Source of the DNA: Verrucomicrobiia bacterium
Lineage (GTDB): Bacteria > Verrucomicrobiota > Verrucomicrobiia > Limisphaerales > UBA11358
NCBI GenBank assembly: GCA_030044395.1
Contig: JASHVW010000113.1
Coordinates: 1 to 6,725, forward strand
Direction of reading: 5' to 3'
DNA length: 6,725 nucleotides
In this document: in pieces, positions 6,258 through 6,725 of the stretch
Layout: every line of letters starts with the position of its first letter
How positions within the stretch are numbered: position 1 is the first letter of the stretch
The notes under the pieces: generated by a model
The model's database searches: none
Seen by the model: the letters and a program-made list of their open reading frames with translations, nothing else
Told to the model about the DNA's origin: nothing
Position numbers and translations under genes: made by a program

Positions 6258-6725
6258 ATGATTTCGTTTAACCAAATGATTGCTTTTTTAGGACGAAAAG
6301 CTTTTTTTGCCCCGGTCGTTTGCGCCCTTGTGGCCATGCCAATCATGGCCGCCGCCCAGTTTGCACCGCCCGGGTTTCCCCTTCCCTCGATTCCCCAACA
6401 GACCCTGATCGTCAGCCTGTTCGGCGCCCCGGGCGCAGGACTGACCAACGAAACACCCGGTATTGACAAGGCGATCGCCCAATGCAGCGCTAACGGCGGC
6501 GGCGTGGTCTTCTTTCCACCCGGCAAATACCTCGCGGCCTCCATCCGCCTCAAGAGCAATGTCGAATTGCTCCTCGCCCCCGGTGCCGCCATCGTCGGCG
6601 CGCCGGACGGGTTTGATCCGCCGGAGCCCAATCCTTACGGCCAGTATCAGGATTTTGGGCACAGCCATTTTCACGATTCCTTGATGTGGGGCGAAAACAT
6701 CACAAACTTCGCCATCGTCGGCGGC
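6258..6725 (+). CDS. Secreted GH28-like glycoside hydrolase (polygalacturonase type), 3' end cut by window edge
   Basis: The frame is open to the right edge and gives 156 codons from ATG 6258. ATG 6276 in the same frame is an equally good start; neither has a clear Shine-Dalgarno sequence, and the frame stays open upstream, so the signal peptide decides. Residues 1-14 carry the basic n-region (GRK), 15-33 the hydrophobic core ending in MAAA, and cleavage is likely near residue 33. The mature part shows the usual N-terminal GH28/pectate-lyase-3 pattern: VSLFGAPGAGLTNETPGIDKA (from residue 52; Ala stands where Asp is common), a Gly-rich turn, then VVFFPPGKYLAASIRLKSNVEL and LAPGAAIVGA, then SLMWGENITNFAIVGG, where the right-handed beta-helix begins. 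The catalytic motifs expected for GH28 (NTD, DD, GHG, RIK) lie beyond the window, so activity is unproven. The role would be extracellular or periplasmic cleavage of pectin-type galacturonans or a related polysaccharide. An epimerase-like or rhamnogalacturonase beta-helix protein is the main alternative. Confidence 0.88.
   Translation, partial: MISFNQMIAFLGRKAFFAPVVCALVAMPIMAAAQFAPPGFPLPSIPQQTLIVSLFGAPGAGLTNETPGIDKAIAQCSANGGGVVFFPPGKYLAASIRLKSNVELLLAPGAAIVGAPDGFDPPEPNPYGQYQDFGHSHFHDSLMWGENITNFAIVGG

Noticed and set aside
6285..6308. AAAAGC followed by a T-run, considered as a terminator or slippage site
   Set aside because: It lies in the coding sequence of the GH28 signal peptide (KAFF) and has no stem; the frame continues correctly after it.

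Overview
The window reads as a piece of a Gram-negative, polysaccharide-degrading chromosome. The most likely source is a member of the Verrucomicrobia (or another PVC-group or soil heterotroph). This is an inference from gene content: a large secreted GH2 enzyme fused to a malectin-like domain, a secreted GH28 pectinase-type protein, and a TlpA-like thioredoxin protein with a long helical front half. Moderately high GC and weak or absent Shine-Dalgarno sequences are compatible. No rRNA, tRNA or marker gene allows a firm placement.

Layout: three genes lie on the minus strand and one on the plus strand. Reading the minus strand from right to left, 6050-2871 encodes a secreted GH2 enzyme of the beta-mannosidase / exo-beta-glucosaminidase type with a C-terminal malectin (CBM57-like) domain. 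After 104 bp, 2766-1543 encodes a secreted protein with a C-terminal thioredoxin fold (WCGPC). After 322 bp rich in inverted repeats, 1220 to the left edge encodes most of an HlyD-type membrane fusion protein of an efflux system. On the plus strand, 6258 to the right edge holds the first 156 codons of a GH28-like polygalacturonase, divergent from the GH2 gene.

How they may work together: the divergent GH28 and GH2 genes share an upstream region of about 200 bp and look like a small plant-polysaccharide utilisation pair, with one enzyme acting on pectin-like chains and one removing a beta-linked sugar. The thioredoxin-like protein follows the GH2 gene closely enough to be co-transcribed, but nothing shows a functional link. 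The HlyD gene is separated by a repeat-rich gap and probably begins another unit; its transporter partner would lie to the left of the window.

I do not see a clear undescribed system. The most noteworthy non-coding structure is the hairpin cluster at 1354-1436. The most noteworthy protein features are the GH2-malectin fusion and its uncertain substrate.
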